Shown here one piece after another: positions 1 through 9,336 of a stretch of DNA of 64,000 nucleotides. The notes under the pieces were generated by a model. The model was not told where the DNA came from. It was given only the letters and a program-made list of their open reading frames with translations, and did no database searches. A program made the position numbers and the translations under genes. The stretch is taken from NCBI RefSeq assembly GCF_014217805.1, contig NZ_CP055156.1, positions 5,028,585 to 5,092,584 of the forward strand, given 5' to 3'. The stretch comes from Adhaeribacter swui (GTDB taxonomy: Bacteria; Bacteroidota; Bacteroidia; Cytophagales; Hymenobacteraceae). The stretch's first letter is position 1; each line of letters opens with the position of its first letter.

Positions 1-1
1 T

Positions 2-814
2 TTAAGGGACATGGGCAATTACCCGGCAGCACTTTCATCAGCGGTGCGCGCCGAAGATTTAAATTTTAGAAGCACTGAGCTGGATATTCTTTTGGGAGAG
101 CTTTACCTATTTAGTAAAAAATATGAGTTTGCGCTGCAATATTTAAACGACGCGCTGGAAGAATCGCCTGAAAACGAATATATTTATTTTTACCGCGGCT
201 TGGCTTTAGCCCAAACCAACGATTCGGTAGCCGCCATTCGAAATTTCAAATCGGCCATTCGGCGAGCCCCCGATTTAATAGAAGCTTATAATCAGTTAAT
301 AAAAATATACCTCAGCCAAAAAGATGAAGTTAATGCTTTAACTTATTTGCGGGCCGGGCAAAAACATGATTCTACCAATGCGTATTTATGGTATTACCAA
401 GGCGAGCATTTTAACCGCCGCAAACAACTGGATAGCGCCTATTATAGCTATCAGAATGCCGTAAAATACGATTCTTTATTATATCTTGCCCACTATAAAT
501 TAAGCTTACTGGATTTTAATAAAAACCGGTATTTATTGGCAGCCCAGCAAATGGAGAAAGCCATGAAATTTTTAAAAAAACTACCTGAAGCCCACATGGT
601 TCTGGGGGAAAGCTATGAAAAATTAGGAGCGTATGAAAAAGCGCTCCCTTATTACCAATGGGTATATTCCCGGGAACCGCAAAACATAAAAGCAATGTGG
701 GGCGTACGGCGTACCATGTATCGTTTGTATAAATTAAAACGCGATAGTTTACGCCTCGACGAAAAGAAAAAGCGCGACAGTTTATTAGCCATTTTTCGCC
801 AGGGGCAATCATAA
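2..814 (+). CDS. TPR-repeat protein, 5' end outside window
   Basis: This reading frame is open from the left edge of the window, so the ATG at 11 is probably internal and the true start lies outside. The visible 270 residues are tandem 34-residue TPR helices; units near residues 35-70, 70-105, 150-185 and 195-230 carry the usual Ala/Gly/Tyr/Pro pattern, with an 'ALPYYQWVYSREPQN'-type last repeat. The tail (about 235-267) is very rich in Lys, Arg and Asp and may be a coiled segment. TPR proteins are scaffolds, and no enzymatic domain is seen. It ends 30 nt before thrS and may be co-transcribed with it. The family is certain, the function unknown. Confidence 0.8.
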   Translation, partial: LRDMGNYPAALSSAVRAEDLNFRSTELDILLGELYLFSKKYEFALQYLNDALEESPENEYIYFYRGLALAQTNDSVAAIRNFKSAIRRAPDLIEAYNQLIKIYLSQKDEVNALTYLRAGQKHDSTNAYLWYYQGEHFNRRKQLDSAYYSYQNAVKYDSLLYLAHYKLSLLDFNKNRYLLAAQQMEKAMKFLKKLPEAHMVLGESYEKLGAYEKALPYYQWVYSREPQNIKAMWGVRRTMYRLYKLKRDSLRLDEKKKRDSLLAIFRQGQS

Positions 815-844
815 AATAGAAATTAAATTTTGGAGTTAAACAGA

Positions 845-2785
845 ATGATTCATATTACCTTACCAGACGGTTCCATAAAAGAATACGAGGCCGGTGTAAC
901 CGGTTACGAAATTGCCAGTGGCATAAGTGAGGGTTTAGCCCGCAACGTATTAGCGGCAAAAGTTAATGGCGAAGTAGTAGAAGCTAACCGACCCATTACG
1001 CAAGATGCTACGCTACAATTATTAACCTGGAACGACCCAGAAGGTAAAGCAACGTATTGGCACTCTTCTGCTCACTTACTGGCAGAAGCTTTAGAAGCTT
1101 TATACCCCGGTGTACAATTTGGTATTGGGCCCGCCATTGAAAATGGTTTTTACTACGATATTGATTTAGGCGACCGGCAACTTTCGCAAGATGATTTTCA
1201 GGCCATTGAGCAAAAGATGCTGGAGCTGGCCCGGGCAAAAAGTCCATACCTCCGGAAAGAAATTTCGAAAGCCGATGCAATTGCTTACTTCACCGAAAAA
1301 GGAGATAAATATAAATTAGACCTGCTGCAAGATTTGCAGGATGGTACCATTACTTTTTATACCCAAGGCAACTTCACCGATTTATGCCGTGGGCCGCACA
1401 TACCTAATACTGGCTTTATAAAAGCGGCAAAACTAATGAATGTGGCCGGCGCGTATTGGCGCGGCGACGAAAAGAGCAAACAGCTTACCCGGGTTTATGC
1501 CATTACTTTTCCAAAGCAAAAAGATTTAACCGAGTATTTAGAACGTTTAGAAGAAGCAAAACGCCGCGATCACCGCAAGTTGGGTAAAGAATTAGAATTG
1601 TTCGCTTTCTCTGAAAAAGTAGGCATGGGCTTGCCGTTGTGGTTACCCAAAGGTACTGCTTTACGGGAGCGGCTCGAAAATTTTATGCGTCGCGCCCAGG
1701 TAAAAGCCGGTTACCAACAAGTAGTTACTCCTCACATTGGTAGCAAGGAGTTATACGTAACTTCTGGTCATTACGAAAAGTACGGTAAAGATTCTTTCCA
1801 ACCCATTCATACTCCCAACGAAGGAGAAGAATTCTTACTTAAACCCATGAACTGCCCGCATCATTGCGAGATATACAAAGTAAAACCTAGATCTTACCGG
1901 GATTTGCCTTTACGATTAGCCGAATTTGGTACCGTTTACCGGTATGAGCAAAGTGGCGAATTACACGGATTAACGCGCGTAAGAGGCTTTACTCAAGATG
2001 ATGCGCACATTTTCTGCCGGCCAGATCAGGTAAAACAAGAATTTATCAAAGTTATCGATTTAGTTCTTTATGTTTTTAATGCGCTTGGTTTTGCAGATTA
2101 TACCGCTCAAATTTCTTTACGCGACCAGGTAAACCGGAGCAAATACATTGGTAGCGATGAAGTTTGGGAAAAAGCAGAAAGCGCCATTATTGAAGCTGCA
2201 CAGGAAAAAGGACTACCCACCGTAACCGAATACGGCGAAGCTGCTTTTTACGGTCCTAAGCTGGACTTTATGGTGAAAGATGCTTTAGGCCGCAAATGGC
2301 AATTAGGTACCATTCAGGTAGATTATAATTTACCCGAGCGTTTTCAATTAGAATACACTGCCTCGGATAATACCAAACAACGCCCCGTTATGATTCATCG
2401 GGCACCGTTTGGATCGATGGAACGCTTTGTGGCCGTGCTAATTGAACATTGTGCAGGTAATTTCCCGTTGTGGTTAAGTCCGGAGCAATTTGCGATTCTT
2501 CCTATTTCGGAAAAATACCACGATTACGCGCAACAGGTATATGATCGTTTGTTGCAGGAAGATATTCGCGGCCATATTGATACCCGCGACGAGAAAATCG
2601 GCCGTAAAATACGGGATGCGGAAGTACAAAAAATACCTTACATGATTATTGTGGGGGAAAAAGAACAGGAGAATAACATTATTGCCGTCCGGAAACACGG
2701 TATCGGCGACATGGGTAACTTAACCGTAGACTTATTTATCAGTAATTTTAAGTCTATGCTGGAAGATATTCTAAGTAAAAAATAG
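845..2785 (+). CDS. thrS: Threonine--tRNA ligase
   Basis: Class II aminoacyl-tRNA synthetase that charges tRNA-Thr. Order of domains: TGS (about residues 1-61), the second editing domain with the HSSAH zinc/editing motif at 73-77, the catalytic core with MNCPHH (zinc Cys, about 339) and the class II motif 3 [10 protein letters not shown], then an anticodon-binding domain at the C-terminus. The length of 646 aa is normal. A TTG at 830 would add five residues (MELNR), but ThrS proteins start MIHITLPDG-like, so the ATG at 845 is preferred. It heads the conserved thrS-infC-rpmI-rplT cluster. Confidence 0.98.
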   Translation: MIHITLPDGSIKEYEAGVTGYEIASGISEGLARNVLAAKVNGEVVEANRPITQDATLQLLTWNDPEGKATYWHSSAHLLAEALEALYPGVQFGIGPAIENGFYYDIDLGDRQLSQDDFQAIEQKMLELARAKSPYLRKEISKADAIAYFTEKGDKYKLDLLQDLQDGTITFYTQGNFTDLCRGPHIPNTGFIKAAKLMNVAGAYWRGDEKSKQLTRVYAITFPKQKDLTEYLERLEEAKRRDHRKLGKELELFAFSEKVGMGLPLWLPKGTALRERLENFMRRAQVKAGYQQVVTPHIGSKELYVTSGHYEKYGKDSFQPIHTPNEGEEFLLKPMNCPHHCEIYKVKPRSYRDLPLRLAEFGTVYRYEQSGELHGLTRVRGFTQDDAHIFCRPDQVKQEFIKVIDLVLYVFNALGFADYTAQISLRDQVNRSKYIGSDEVWEKAESAIIEAAQEKGLPTVTEYGEAAFYGPKLDFMVKDALGRKWQLGTIQVDYNLPERFQLEYTASDNTKQRPVMIHRAPFGSMERFVAVLIEHCAGNFPLWLSPEQFAILPISEKYHDYAQQVYDRLLQEDIRGHIDTRDEKIGRKIRDAEVQKIPYMIIVGEKEQENNIIAVRKHGIGDMGNLTVDLFISNFKSMLEDILSKK

Positions 2786-2863
2786 AAATTATTTTTAAAA
2801 TATATTCTTTTGTGCGATATTTGCACCTTAATTGTAAAATGTTAAACTTAAACGAGTAAACAT

Positions 2864-3415
2864 ATTAATCCTACAAACAAACGCCCCGCACCCAGACAGG
2901 TAGTCGAGGAGCCATATAAGATAAATAACCGAATTCTGGCCCGGGAAGTACGGCTGGTTGGTGAAAATGTCCAGCCAGGTGTGTATTCCCTTTCTGAAGC
3001 CCAGGCGATTGCCCGTGAGCAAAACCTGGATTTAGTAGAAATTTCGCCAAAAGCTGAACCACCGGTTTGTCGTATTGTAGATTATTCTAAGTTTAAGTAC
3101 GACATCAAGAAAAAACAGCGTGAGCTAAAAGCTAAAACGCAGAAAGTTGTTCAGAAAGAAATTCGTTTTGGTCCTAATACCGATGACCATGACTTTGAAT
3201 TTAAAGTAAAACACGCTAAAGCCTTTTTAGAAAGTGGGGCTAAAGTAAAAGCATACGTTCATTTCGTTGGCCGGACCATTGTGTTTAAAGAACGGGGTGA
3301 ATTACTTTTACTAAAGTTTGCCCAAGCCTTGGAGGAGGTAGCAAAAGTAGAACAGATGCCTAAATTAGAAGGTAAACGAATGTTCTTATTTTTAGCGCCA
3401 AAACCAAAAAAATAG
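2864..3415 (+). CDS. infC: Translation initiation factor IF-3, probable ATT start
   Basis: IF-3 binds the 30S subunit, checks start codon/initiator tRNA pairing and prevents premature 70S formation. The IF3-N signature ([19 protein letters not shown]) and IF3-C (about residues 85-178) are clear. The frame is closed upstream by a stop at 2849. Between that stop and residue 40 there is no ATG, GTG or TTG; the first conventional codon is GTG at 2981, which lies inside the conserved N-domain and would truncate it. ATT at 2864 gives a 183-aa protein of normal size beginning (M)[11 protein letters not shown]. An ATT start is known for E. coli infC, where it allows IF-3 to repress its own translation. 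The start is inferred from the frame, not proven. Confidence 0.9.
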   Translation: MNPTNKRPAPRQVVEEPYKINNRILAREVRLVGENVQPGVYSLSEAQAIAREQNLDLVEISPKAEPPVCRIVDYSKFKYDIKKKQRELKAKTQKVVQKEIRFGPNTDDHDFEFKVKHAKAFLESGAKVKAYVHFVGRTIVFKERGELLLLKFAQALEEVAKVEQMPKLEGKRMFLFLAPKPKK

Positions 3416-3439
3416 AATTTCATCAATCAAATAAATAAA

Positions 3440-3634
3440 ATGCCTAAAGTAAAAACTAAATCTGGTGCAAAAAAGAGGTTTTCTCTTACCGGTACTGGCA
3501 AAATAAAGCGCAAACACGCCTTCAAAAGCCATATCTTAACTAAGAAAACCACCAAGCAAAAGAGAAGCTTAACACATGTTGGTTTGGTAAGTGATGCCGA
3601 CATGGGCCGTGTTAAAGCCATGCTTAACCTTTAA
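3440..3634 (+). CDS. rpmI: 50S ribosomal protein L35
   Basis: 64-residue, Lys/Arg-rich ribosomal protein of the large subunit. The start [14 protein letters not shown] and the later core [17 protein letters not shown] are diagnostic of L35. It sits 24 nt after infC and 119 nt before rplT, the universal infC-rpmI-rplT order. The 119-nt gap before rplT is longer than elsewhere in the cluster and could hold L20 feedback structure, but I do not see a clear one. Confidence 0.98.
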   Translation: MPKVKTKSGAKKRFSLTGTGKIKRKHAFKSHILTKKTTKQKRSLTHVGLVSDADMGRVKAMLNL

Positions 3635-3753
3635 GAAAAATTGTCTGCCAGTTTAGATTGGTTGAATAATTTTCTGAAATTTTAAATTATTTTTCACCCG
3701 GGGTTTGGTATCCAAGAATTTAAAAAATCACCACTCTCCAAAAAAGTACAGAA

Positions 3754-4098
3754 ATGCCAAGATCAGTAAATGTCGTAGCCGCCCGACAAAAAAGAAAGCG
3801 GATCATGAAATTAGCTAAAGGTTATTTTGGACGTCGTAAAAACGTTTGGACCGTTGCTAAAAATGCCGTAGAAAAAGGTTTATTATACGCTTACCGCGAT
3901 AGAAAAGCTAAGAAAAGAGATTTCCGGAGCTTATGGATTCAGCGGATTAACGCGGGGGTTCGGGAATATGGTTTATCTTACTCTCAATTTATGGGCGGTC
4001 TTAAAAAAGCTAACATTAACTTAAACCGTAAGGTATTAGCCGATTTAGCCATGAACCATCCGGATGCTTTTAAAGGCATCGTAGAAAAAGTTAAATAA
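3754..4098 (+). CDS. rplT: 50S ribosomal protein L20
   Basis: 114-residue L20, needed for early assembly of the 50S subunit and, in other bacteria, a translational repressor of this operon. The start [27 protein letters not shown]-like segment, with its basic extended N-terminus and globular C-terminus (about 60-114), is standard. It is the last gene of the thrS cluster and is followed 23 nt later by a strong intrinsic terminator. Confidence 0.98.
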   Translation: MPRSVNVVAARQKRKRIMKLAKGYFGRRKNVWTVAKNAVEKGLLYAYRDRKAKKRDFRSLWIQRINAGVREYGLSYSQFMGGLKKANINLNRKVLADLAMNHPDAFKGIVEKVK

Positions 4099-4121
4099 TA
4101 TTTTTTAAAATATTTAAAGAG

Positions 4122-4152
4122 AAGCTTAACCATATGGTTAAGCTTTTTTTTT
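4122..4152 (+). terminator. Intrinsic terminator of the thrS-infC-rpmI-rplT cluster
   Basis: Perfect 10-bp arms AAGCTTAACC and GGTTAAGCTT around the loop ATAT, followed by a run of eight to nine T. It lies 23 nt after the rplT stop. The rest of the gap up to 4304 (about 150 nt) is AT-rich and I see no gene in it. Confidence 0.93.
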
Positions 4153-4304
4153 AATTTTTATTTTACTTCGGATAAAAATAATTTCTATTTAAGAGCTTTT
4201 TAGCTATAATCTAGCATTATTATAAAGTTTGCTCGCCTGGAAGCTTAGATTAAGAAATTTAAAAATTAAAATTGGAGGATAAGAGTTGGGTATTGGCGGA
4301 TGCT

Positions 4305-4343
4305 AAAAAATAAAAAAGCCCCTCTACGTGCAGTAAAGGGGCT
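4305..4343 (-). terminator. Intrinsic terminator of tRNA-Met
   Basis: On the minus strand, arms AGCCCCT and AGGGGCT (plus-strand 4337-4343 and 4317-4323) enclose a 13-nt loop and are followed by a T-rich tract (A-rich in the plus strand at 4305-4316). It begins just five bases after the tRNA 3' end. Confidence 0.88.
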
Positions 4344-4347
4344 GTAG

Positions 4348-4421
4348 TAGCGGGGAGGGGAGTTGAACCCCTGACCTCAGGGTTATGAATCCTGTGCTCT
4401 AACCAACTGAGCTACCCCGCC
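4348..4421 (-). tRNA. tRNA-Met (CAT), elongator type
   Basis: A 74-nt cloverleaf reads on the minus strand. Acceptor stem GGCGGGG pairs with CCCCGCT (first pair G-U) and the discriminator is A. The D arm GCTC...GAGC has the TTGG loop. The anticodon loop is TTCATAA, giving CAT. The T arm AGGGG-TTCAACT-CCCCT is standard, and no CCA is encoded. The first base pair G1-U72 and the lack of three G-C pairs at the anticodon stem base argue against initiator tRNA. A lysidine-modified tRNA-Ile2 cannot be excluded from sequence alone. The top pair of the anticodon stem (A31-C39) is a mismatch. Confidence 0.95.
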
Positions 4422-4436
4422 ATCTAATTCGAGGTG

Positions 4437-4444
4437 CAAATGTA
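4437..4444 (-). promoter_or_regulatory. -7 element of the tRNA-Met promoter
   Basis: CAAATGTA in the plus strand is TACATTTG on the minus strand, an exact match to the Bacteroidota -7 consensus TAnnTTTG. A TTG (CAA in plus strand at 4466-4468) lies 21 nt further upstream, near the spacing of the -33 element. The predicted start is about 10 nt before the mature tRNA 5' end. Confidence 0.75.
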
Positions 4445-4534
4445 GAAAAAACATTATTATATAAGCAAGCTTTTGTAAAATAAAATAATTTGATTTAATT
4501 AATGTTTTATAACATTACTACTAGTTAACTGAGT

Positions 4535-4930
4535 ATGAGTAAATTTAAATTTACGAGTGAATTCCCAATAAATGCTTCAGCCCGGATGATTTATCCGTAT
4601 CTGAGTACAGCATCTGGCCTGGCGCAATGGTTTTGCCACGACGTCCGGTTAAATGAAGACAAAGTTTTTAATTTCATCTGGGATAATCAGAATCATTATG
4701 CCGAAATGAATAGCCATCGCACCAATAAATCTGTGCGATTTGTTTTTTTAAACGACCAGATGTTACACGAACCCGATCCGAACTACATGGATTTTTGCAT
4801 TGAAACCAGTGAATTAACCCAGGAGCAATACTTACGCGTAATAGATTATTCCGAAGAAACAGATAAAGAAGAACTAGACGAAATGTGGTATGGTTTAATT
4901 CAAGGATTGCGCGATATTATTGGCGGCTAA
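4535..4930 (+). CDS. START-like (SRPBCC/AHSA1-type) domain protein
   Basis: 131-residue single-domain protein. It begins KFKFTSEFPINASARMIYPYLSTASGLAQWF, followed by beta strands with W and F and a C-terminal amphipathic helix. This is the pattern of the AHSA1-like START/Bet v1 fold widespread in Bacteroidota, where 'start-like domain' proteins of this length precede lptF/G. The fold binds hydrophobic ligands or chaperones in other families; the ligand here is unknown. It lies 117 nt before the LptF/G-type permease on the same strand. Confidence 0.8.
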   Translation: MSKFKFTSEFPINASARMIYPYLSTASGLAQWFCHDVRLNEDKVFNFIWDNQNHYAEMNSHRTNKSVRFVFLNDQMLHEPDPNYMDFCIETSELTQEQYLRVIDYSEETDKEELDEMWYGLIQGLRDIIGG

Positions 4931-4951
4931 ATATTACGCGCAGGTTTGCAT

Positions 4952-4959
4952 TATTTTTG
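4952..4959 (+). promoter_or_regulatory. Possible -7 element upstream of the LptF/G gene
   Basis: TATTTTTG matches TAnnTTTG and lies 88 nt before the permease start at 5048. No good -33 TTG is seen at the right spacing, so this is a weak call. Confidence 0.4.
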
Positions 4960-5047
4960 TTGTACCTTAGTTTATCCATTCATGTAAAATGATTTTGTGG
5001 CGCTACGATATTCCTTTTCGTAACAGGATAATTGTGGTTAAAAAGAA

Positions 5048-6460
5048 ATGAAAAAGTTAGATAAACTTATATTACGCTCTTTTATTGGTCCTTTCTTGTT
5101 AACATTTGCGGTAGTCGAATTTATTCTGCTCACGCAATACATGCTTAAATACCTCGATGATTTAGTAGGTAAAGACTTAGGCTTTCTGGTAATTGCCCAG
5201 CTTTTAATGTATTTTAGTTTAAACATGGCGCCGGTAGCGCTGCCTTTAGCGGTGCTTATATCATCGCTGATGACGTACGGGAACTTAGGTGAGCACAACG
5301 AACTAACTGCCATTAAAACTTCCGGCATTTCTCTCTTACGTATTCTGCGACCTGTATTTATATTTGCGATATTCCTGAGTATCGGAGCTTTTTATTTTAA
5401 CAACAAAGTAGTGCCTAAAGCTAATTTAAAAGCTTACAGCTTACTTTGGGATATCCGGCAAAAAAAACCTTCTCTAGATATCCGGGAAAATATTTTTTAC
5501 AACGGTATACCCGGTTACAGCATTAAAGTAACTGAAAAATTAGGCGATGACGGCGACATCTTAAAAGGAGTGATGATTTATGATCATACGAGCGGTCGGG
5601 GCAACACCACGGTTATTATTGCTGATTCTGGGCGGATGTATACCAAGTTTAATGACCAATATTTAGCCTTTGATTTATTTAACGGTAAAATTTACGCCGA
5701 AGAAGCTTCAAATTCCAACTCGAACGGCCAGGCCGGATTTGTGCGGCAAAAATTCACCTCGCAAAAAATGCTATTTAACTTATCATCCTTTAACCTGGAC
5801 CGAACTCGGGAAGATCTTTTTAAAGGCAGTCGGATGATGTTAAATATAGATGAACTGCACCATGTTACCGATTCTTTAAAAAACCAACTGGGGCAGGAAC
5901 GCAGGCTAATTACACCTAATCTGGTGCCTTATTACACCTACTTTAAAGCCGATTCGGCAAAAAGAATGGAAACTCCCAAAATTACGGCTGTTTCCAAAAA
6001 AACTATTTCGGAACCCAATGCCAATATTGTAGCTTTGGCTGCCAATAAAGCCCGTAATATTAAAAGCTTTACTACTGCGTATACCGAAAAAATGAAAGGC
6101 ACTTACCGGGAAAGTAATAACTACCAAATCGAGATTTTTCGAAAGTTTACCCAGTCGGCCGCTTGTGTAATTATGTTTTTGATAGGAGCCCCCTTGGGAG
6201 CTATTATTAAAAAAGGAGGTTTAGGTATGCCGGTGCTTATTTCTATTTTATTTTTTATAATATTTTACGTGCTTACCATTTTGGGAGAAAAATGGGGCCG
6301 GGAAGGCATCGTAGTAGTGGGCGCTGGTATGTGGGCAGCCAATTTAATTTTATTGCCCATCGGCTTATTTTTTCTTTACCAGGCGCGTAACGACTCGAGT
6401 TTATTGGAAATTGATTTTTGGCGCCGCATTACTTTGCTTTTAAAGCGAAATAAATTATAA
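5048..6460 (+). CDS. LptF/LptG family lipopolysaccharide export permease
   Basis: Inner-membrane YjgP/YjgQ family protein. In other bacteria LptF and LptG form the membrane part of the LptB2FG transporter that extracts lipopolysaccharide and passes it to LptC/LptA. Three transmembrane segments are seen near the N-terminus (about 11-32, 47-75, 98-118), then a long periplasmic beta-jellyroll region (about 120-360), then three more membrane segments (about 365-445). At 470 aa it is longer than E. coli LptF, as is usual in Bacteroidota, with an inserted low-complexity stretch around 270-350. Whether it plays the F or the G role cannot be told. Confidence 0.9.
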   Translation: MKKLDKLILRSFIGPFLLTFAVVEFILLTQYMLKYLDDLVGKDLGFLVIAQLLMYFSLNMAPVALPLAVLISSLMTYGNLGEHNELTAIKTSGISLLRILRPVFIFAIFLSIGAFYFNNKVVPKANLKAYSLLWDIRQKKPSLDIRENIFYNGIPGYSIKVTEKLGDDGDILKGVMIYDHTSGRGNTTVIIADSGRMYTKFNDQYLAFDLFNGKIYAEEASNSNSNGQAGFVRQKFTSQKMLFNLSSFNLDRTREDLFKGSRMMLNIDELHHVTDSLKNQLGQERRLITPNLVPYYTYFKADSAKRMETPKITAVSKKTISEPNANIVALAANKARNIKSFTTAYTEKMKGTYRESNNYQIEIFRKFTQSAACVIMFLIGAPLGAIIKKGGLGMPVLISILFFIIFYVLTILGEKWGREGIVVVGAGMWAANLILLPIGLFFLYQARNDSSLLEIDFWRRITLLLKRNKL

Positions 6461-6510
6461 TATAGAGCAATAATAAAGTAAGAAAATTTTAAAAATACTA
6501 AAAAAATTCT

Positions 6511-6518
6511 TACCTTTG
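6511..6518 (+). promoter_or_regulatory. -7 element of the rpsO promoter
   Basis: TACCTTTG is an exact TAnnTTTG match, 48 nt before the rpsO ATG at 6567. The predicted start is near 6523, so the upstream in-frame codons from 6516 are unlikely to be translated. Confidence 0.7.
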
Positions 6519-6566
6519 CCGCCTAATAGAAACAACAAAGAAAAGATAATAAGTAATAAATACCCG

Positions 6567-6842
6567 ATGAAATTAACAACCGAAGCGAAACAAGAAATTT
6601 TTGAAAAAAACAGCTTACAAAAATCTAAAACCGATACTGGTTCTGCTGAATCTCAAATCGCTCTTTTTACTCACCGGATTAACCACCTGACTGAGCATTT
6701 GAAAGAAAATAAAAAAGATTTCTCTACCCGTTTAGGTCTTTTGAAACTGGTAGGAAAAAGAAGAAGATTGCTTAACTACCTTTCAAACACCGAAATTGAA
6801 AGATATCGGGCTATTATCAGCGAGTTAGGTATCAGAAAATAA
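6567..6842 (+). CDS. rpsO: 30S ribosomal protein S15
   Basis: 91-residue S15 that binds the 16S rRNA central domain. The core [22 protein letters not shown] and the C-terminal [15 protein letters not shown]-type motif are diagnostic. The open frame extends upstream to 6516, but conserved S15 starts [12 protein letters not shown] and the promoter overlaps 6516, so the ATG at 6567 is chosen. It precedes pnp, the classic rpsO-pnp pair, but a strong terminator separates the two. Confidence 0.97.
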   Translation: MKLTTEAKQEIFEKNSLQKSKTDTGSAESQIALFTHRINHLTEHLKENKKDFSTRLGLLKLVGKRRRLLNYLSNTEIERYRAIISELGIRK

Positions 6843-6884
6843 AAAGATTAGGGAATTCATTTTACGGATTCCCTAATCTTTTTT
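6843..6884 (+). terminator. Intrinsic terminator of rpsO
   Basis: Arms AAAGATTAGGGAAT and ATTCCCTAATCTTT (14 bp, perfect) around an 11-nt loop, ending in TTT. The left arm begins one base after the rpsO stop codon. Confidence 0.93.
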
Positions 6885-6921
6885 ACATGCCCGCTATTTT
6901 TTAATTTTTTTAAATTTATTT

Positions 6922-6942
6922 AAAAGGGCTAGCAGCCCTTTT
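6922..6942 (+). promoter_or_regulatory. Hairpin in the pnp leader
   Basis: Perfect 9-bp stem AAAAGGGCT and AGCCCTTTT with the loop AGC ends 16 nt before the pnp ATG. In E. coli the pnp leader hairpin is processed by RNase III and PNPase to give autoregulation. This one could play a similar role or be a second weak terminator, but it is much shorter than the E. coli structure. Confidence 0.5.
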
Positions 6943-6958
6943 ATGTCTATAAAAATAT

Positions 6959-9103
6959 ATGTCTTATAACGCTATATATAAAACAATTACCTTAGCTGAT
7001 GGTCGGGAAATTACCATTGAAACCGGTAGACTGGCCAAGCAAGCAGATGGGGCTGTAGTTGTTAAAATGGGTAATACCATGTTATTAGCTACTGTGGTAT
7101 CTGCGAAAGAAGCCCGGGAAGGAACCGACTTTTTACCACTTTCCGTAGATTACCAGGAAAAGTTTGCCTCTTCCGGTAAAATTCCGGGCGGTTTCTTGAA
7201 ACGGGAAGCCCGTTTATCGGATTACGAGATTTTAATTAGTCGTTTGGTTGACCGCGTTTTGCGGCCTATGTTCCCAGAGGATTATCACGCAGAAACTCAG
7301 ATTTTAATTAGCTTGATTTCAGCGGATACGGATATTTTACCGGATGCCCTGGCTGGCTTAGCTGCCTCCGCTGCTCTGGCAGTATCGGATATCCCTTTTA
7401 ATGGACCTATCTCTGAAGTGCGGGTAGCCCGGATAGATGGTCAATTTGTTATTAACCCTTTAGGCTCTGACTTGCAACGTGCCGATATCGACATTATGGT
7501 GGGCGGTTCTGCGGATAGCGTGGCCATGGTGGAAGGCGAGATGAACGAAGTTTCGGAAGAGGAAATGCTGGAAGCCATTCGGGTAGCTCATGAAGCCATC
7601 AAACTGCAATGCCAGGCTCAGGTTGAGTTGGCTCAGCAGGTAGGCAAATTACAAAAACGTGAATACTCGCACGAAACGCACGATTTAGAGTTAAAAGAAC
7701 GCTTGCGCGCTGAACTCTACGATAAAGTATATGCTGTAGCAAAGTCCGGCAATAATGTAAAAGCCGAGCGCAAAGTTGCCTTCCGGGCTATTATTGACGA
7801 ATACATTGCAGCTTTACCCGAAGATCATGAACTAGACTTAGGTTTAATTAAAACCTACTACCATGACATTGAAAAAGAAGCAGTTCGGAATGTAGTATTA
7901 GATGAGCGGGTACGTTTAGATGGCCGGAAATTAGATGAAATTCGTCCGATTTGGTCGGAAATTAACTATTTGCCTTCTACGCATGGTTCTGCTATTTTCA
8001 CTCGCGGCGAAACGCAATCTTTAACCACTGTTACCCTGGGAACTAAGTTAGATGAACAGATGATTGACAGTGCCATGTTTAGCGGCTACAATAAATTTAT
8101 TCTGCATTATAATTTCCCTGCTTTTTCTACCGGCGAAGTAAAACCCAACCGGGGGCCAGGCCGCCGCGAGGTAGGACATGGCAACTTAGCTATGCGCGCC
8201 TTGCGTAAAGTATTGCCACTAGAATCAGAAAATCCTTATACTATCCGGATTGTTTCGGATATTTTAGAGTCTAATGGCTCTTCGTCGATGGCTACCGTTT
8301 GTGCTGGTTCTTTAGCGTTAATGGATGCCGGCGTAAAAGTGAAAGGCGGCGTTTCTGGTATTGCCATGGGCTTAATCACGGATAAAGAAAGCGGTAAATT
8401 TGCCGTTTTATCTGATATTTTAGGAGATGAAGACCATTTAGGCGATATGGACTTTAAAGTAGCTGGTACTAAAGATGGTATTACGGCTTGCCAAATGGAT
8501 ATTAAAGTGCAAGGTTTATCCTTTGAAGTATTAGGACAAGCTTTAGCCCAAGCCAAAGCCGGCCGTTTACATATTCTGGGCGAAATGGGTAAAACCATTG
8601 CAGCTCCTAACGCTGATTTTAAACCACATACCCCACGTTCTTACAATATTGTTATCGATAAAGAATTTATCGGGGCCATTATTGGGCCAGGTGGTAAAGT
8701 AGTGCAGCAAATTCAAAAAGATACCGGCGCTACTATTGTTATTGAAGAGAAAAACGACAAAGGCCACGTAAATATATTTGCCAGCGACCAGGCAGCCATG
8801 GACCAGGCAGTTGGTAAAGTAAAAGCCATTGTATCAGTACCTGAAATTGGCGAAGTTTATTTCGGTAAAGTTAAATCGATTCAGCCCTACGGCGCTTTTG
8901 TTGAATTTATGCCGGGCAAAGACGGGTTGTTACACATTTCTGAAGTAAAGTGGGAACGCTTAGAATCAATGGATAATGTGTTAGAGATTGGCGAGGAAAT
9001 AAAAGTTAAACTGGTTGATATTGATAAAAAAACCGGTAAGTTTAAATTATCCCGGAAAGTATTATTACCTAAGGCTGGCGAACAAGCACAAACAAATTCT
9101 TAG
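6959..9103 (+). CDS. pnp: Polyribonucleotide nucleotidyltransferase (PNPase)
   Basis: 3'-to-5' phosphorolytic exoribonuclease that degrades mRNA, releasing nucleoside diphosphates. Two RNase PH domains (about 15-145 and 325-475) are separated by the helical PNPase linker and followed by KH (about 560-620, with GPGGK in [13 protein letters not shown]) and S1 (about 625-695, [15 protein letters not shown]). The FSGYNKF and [15 protein letters not shown] segments are family signatures. The length of 714 aa is normal. A short leader hairpin precedes it. Confidence 0.98.
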   Translation: MSYNAIYKTITLADGREITIETGRLAKQADGAVVVKMGNTMLLATVVSAKEAREGTDFLPLSVDYQEKFASSGKIPGGFLKREARLSDYEILISRLVDRVLRPMFPEDYHAETQILISLISADTDILPDALAGLAASAALAVSDIPFNGPISEVRVARIDGQFVINPLGSDLQRADIDIMVGGSADSVAMVEGEMNEVSEEEMLEAIRVAHEAIKLQCQAQVELAQQVGKLQKREYSHETHDLELKERLRAELYDKVYAVAKSGNNVKAERKVAFRAIIDEYIAALPEDHELDLGLIKTYYHDIEKEAVRNVVLDERVRLDGRKLDEIRPIWSEINYLPSTHGSAIFTRGETQSLTTVTLGTKLDEQMIDSAMFSGYNKFILHYNFPAFSTGEVKPNRGPGRREVGHGNLAMRALRKVLPLESENPYTIRIVSDILESNGSSSMATVCAGSLALMDAGVKVKGGVSGIAMGLITDKESGKFAVLSDILGDEDHLGDMDFKVAGTKDGITACQMDIKVQGLSFEVLGQALAQAKAGRLHILGEMGKTIAAPNADFKPHTPRSYNIVIDKEFIGAIIGPGGKVVQQIQKDTGATIVIEEKNDKGHVNIFASDQAAMDQAVGKVKAIVSVPEIGEVYFGKVKSIQPYGAFVEFMPGKDGLLHISEVKWERLESMDNVLEIGEEIKVKLVDIDKKTGKFKLSRKVLLPKAGEQAQTNS

Positions 9104-9125
9104 CTTATCGAACTTATTTTAGTAC

Positions 9126-9160
9126 AGCGGTGGTTTCCTATGAGGGGCCACCGCTTTCTA
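9126..9160 (+). terminator. Probable terminator of pnp
   Basis: Arms AGCGGTGG and CCACCGCT (8 bp, perfect) with a 14-nt loop and a weak T tract (TTCT). It lies 22 nt after the pnp stop. Confidence 0.7.
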
Positions 9161-9336
9161 ATTCAAATGGAGGTAGGTAGCTCCGTAAAACAAATACTTT
9201 AAAGTTAGTAAGAATGAGTAAACAATTCTGGAGCGCTTTTTGGGAGCTTACCAGTAATTAGATTTATACGCATTAATATTAACTTTTCAGGAATCGCAAT
9301 CATAATAAAATATAATATAATTTACGACATACTCTA

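Noticed and set aside
8236-8598. Antisense frame within pnp (120 codons)
   Set aside because: Mirror of a well-conserved gene with GC-skewed codons; no promoter or known motif.
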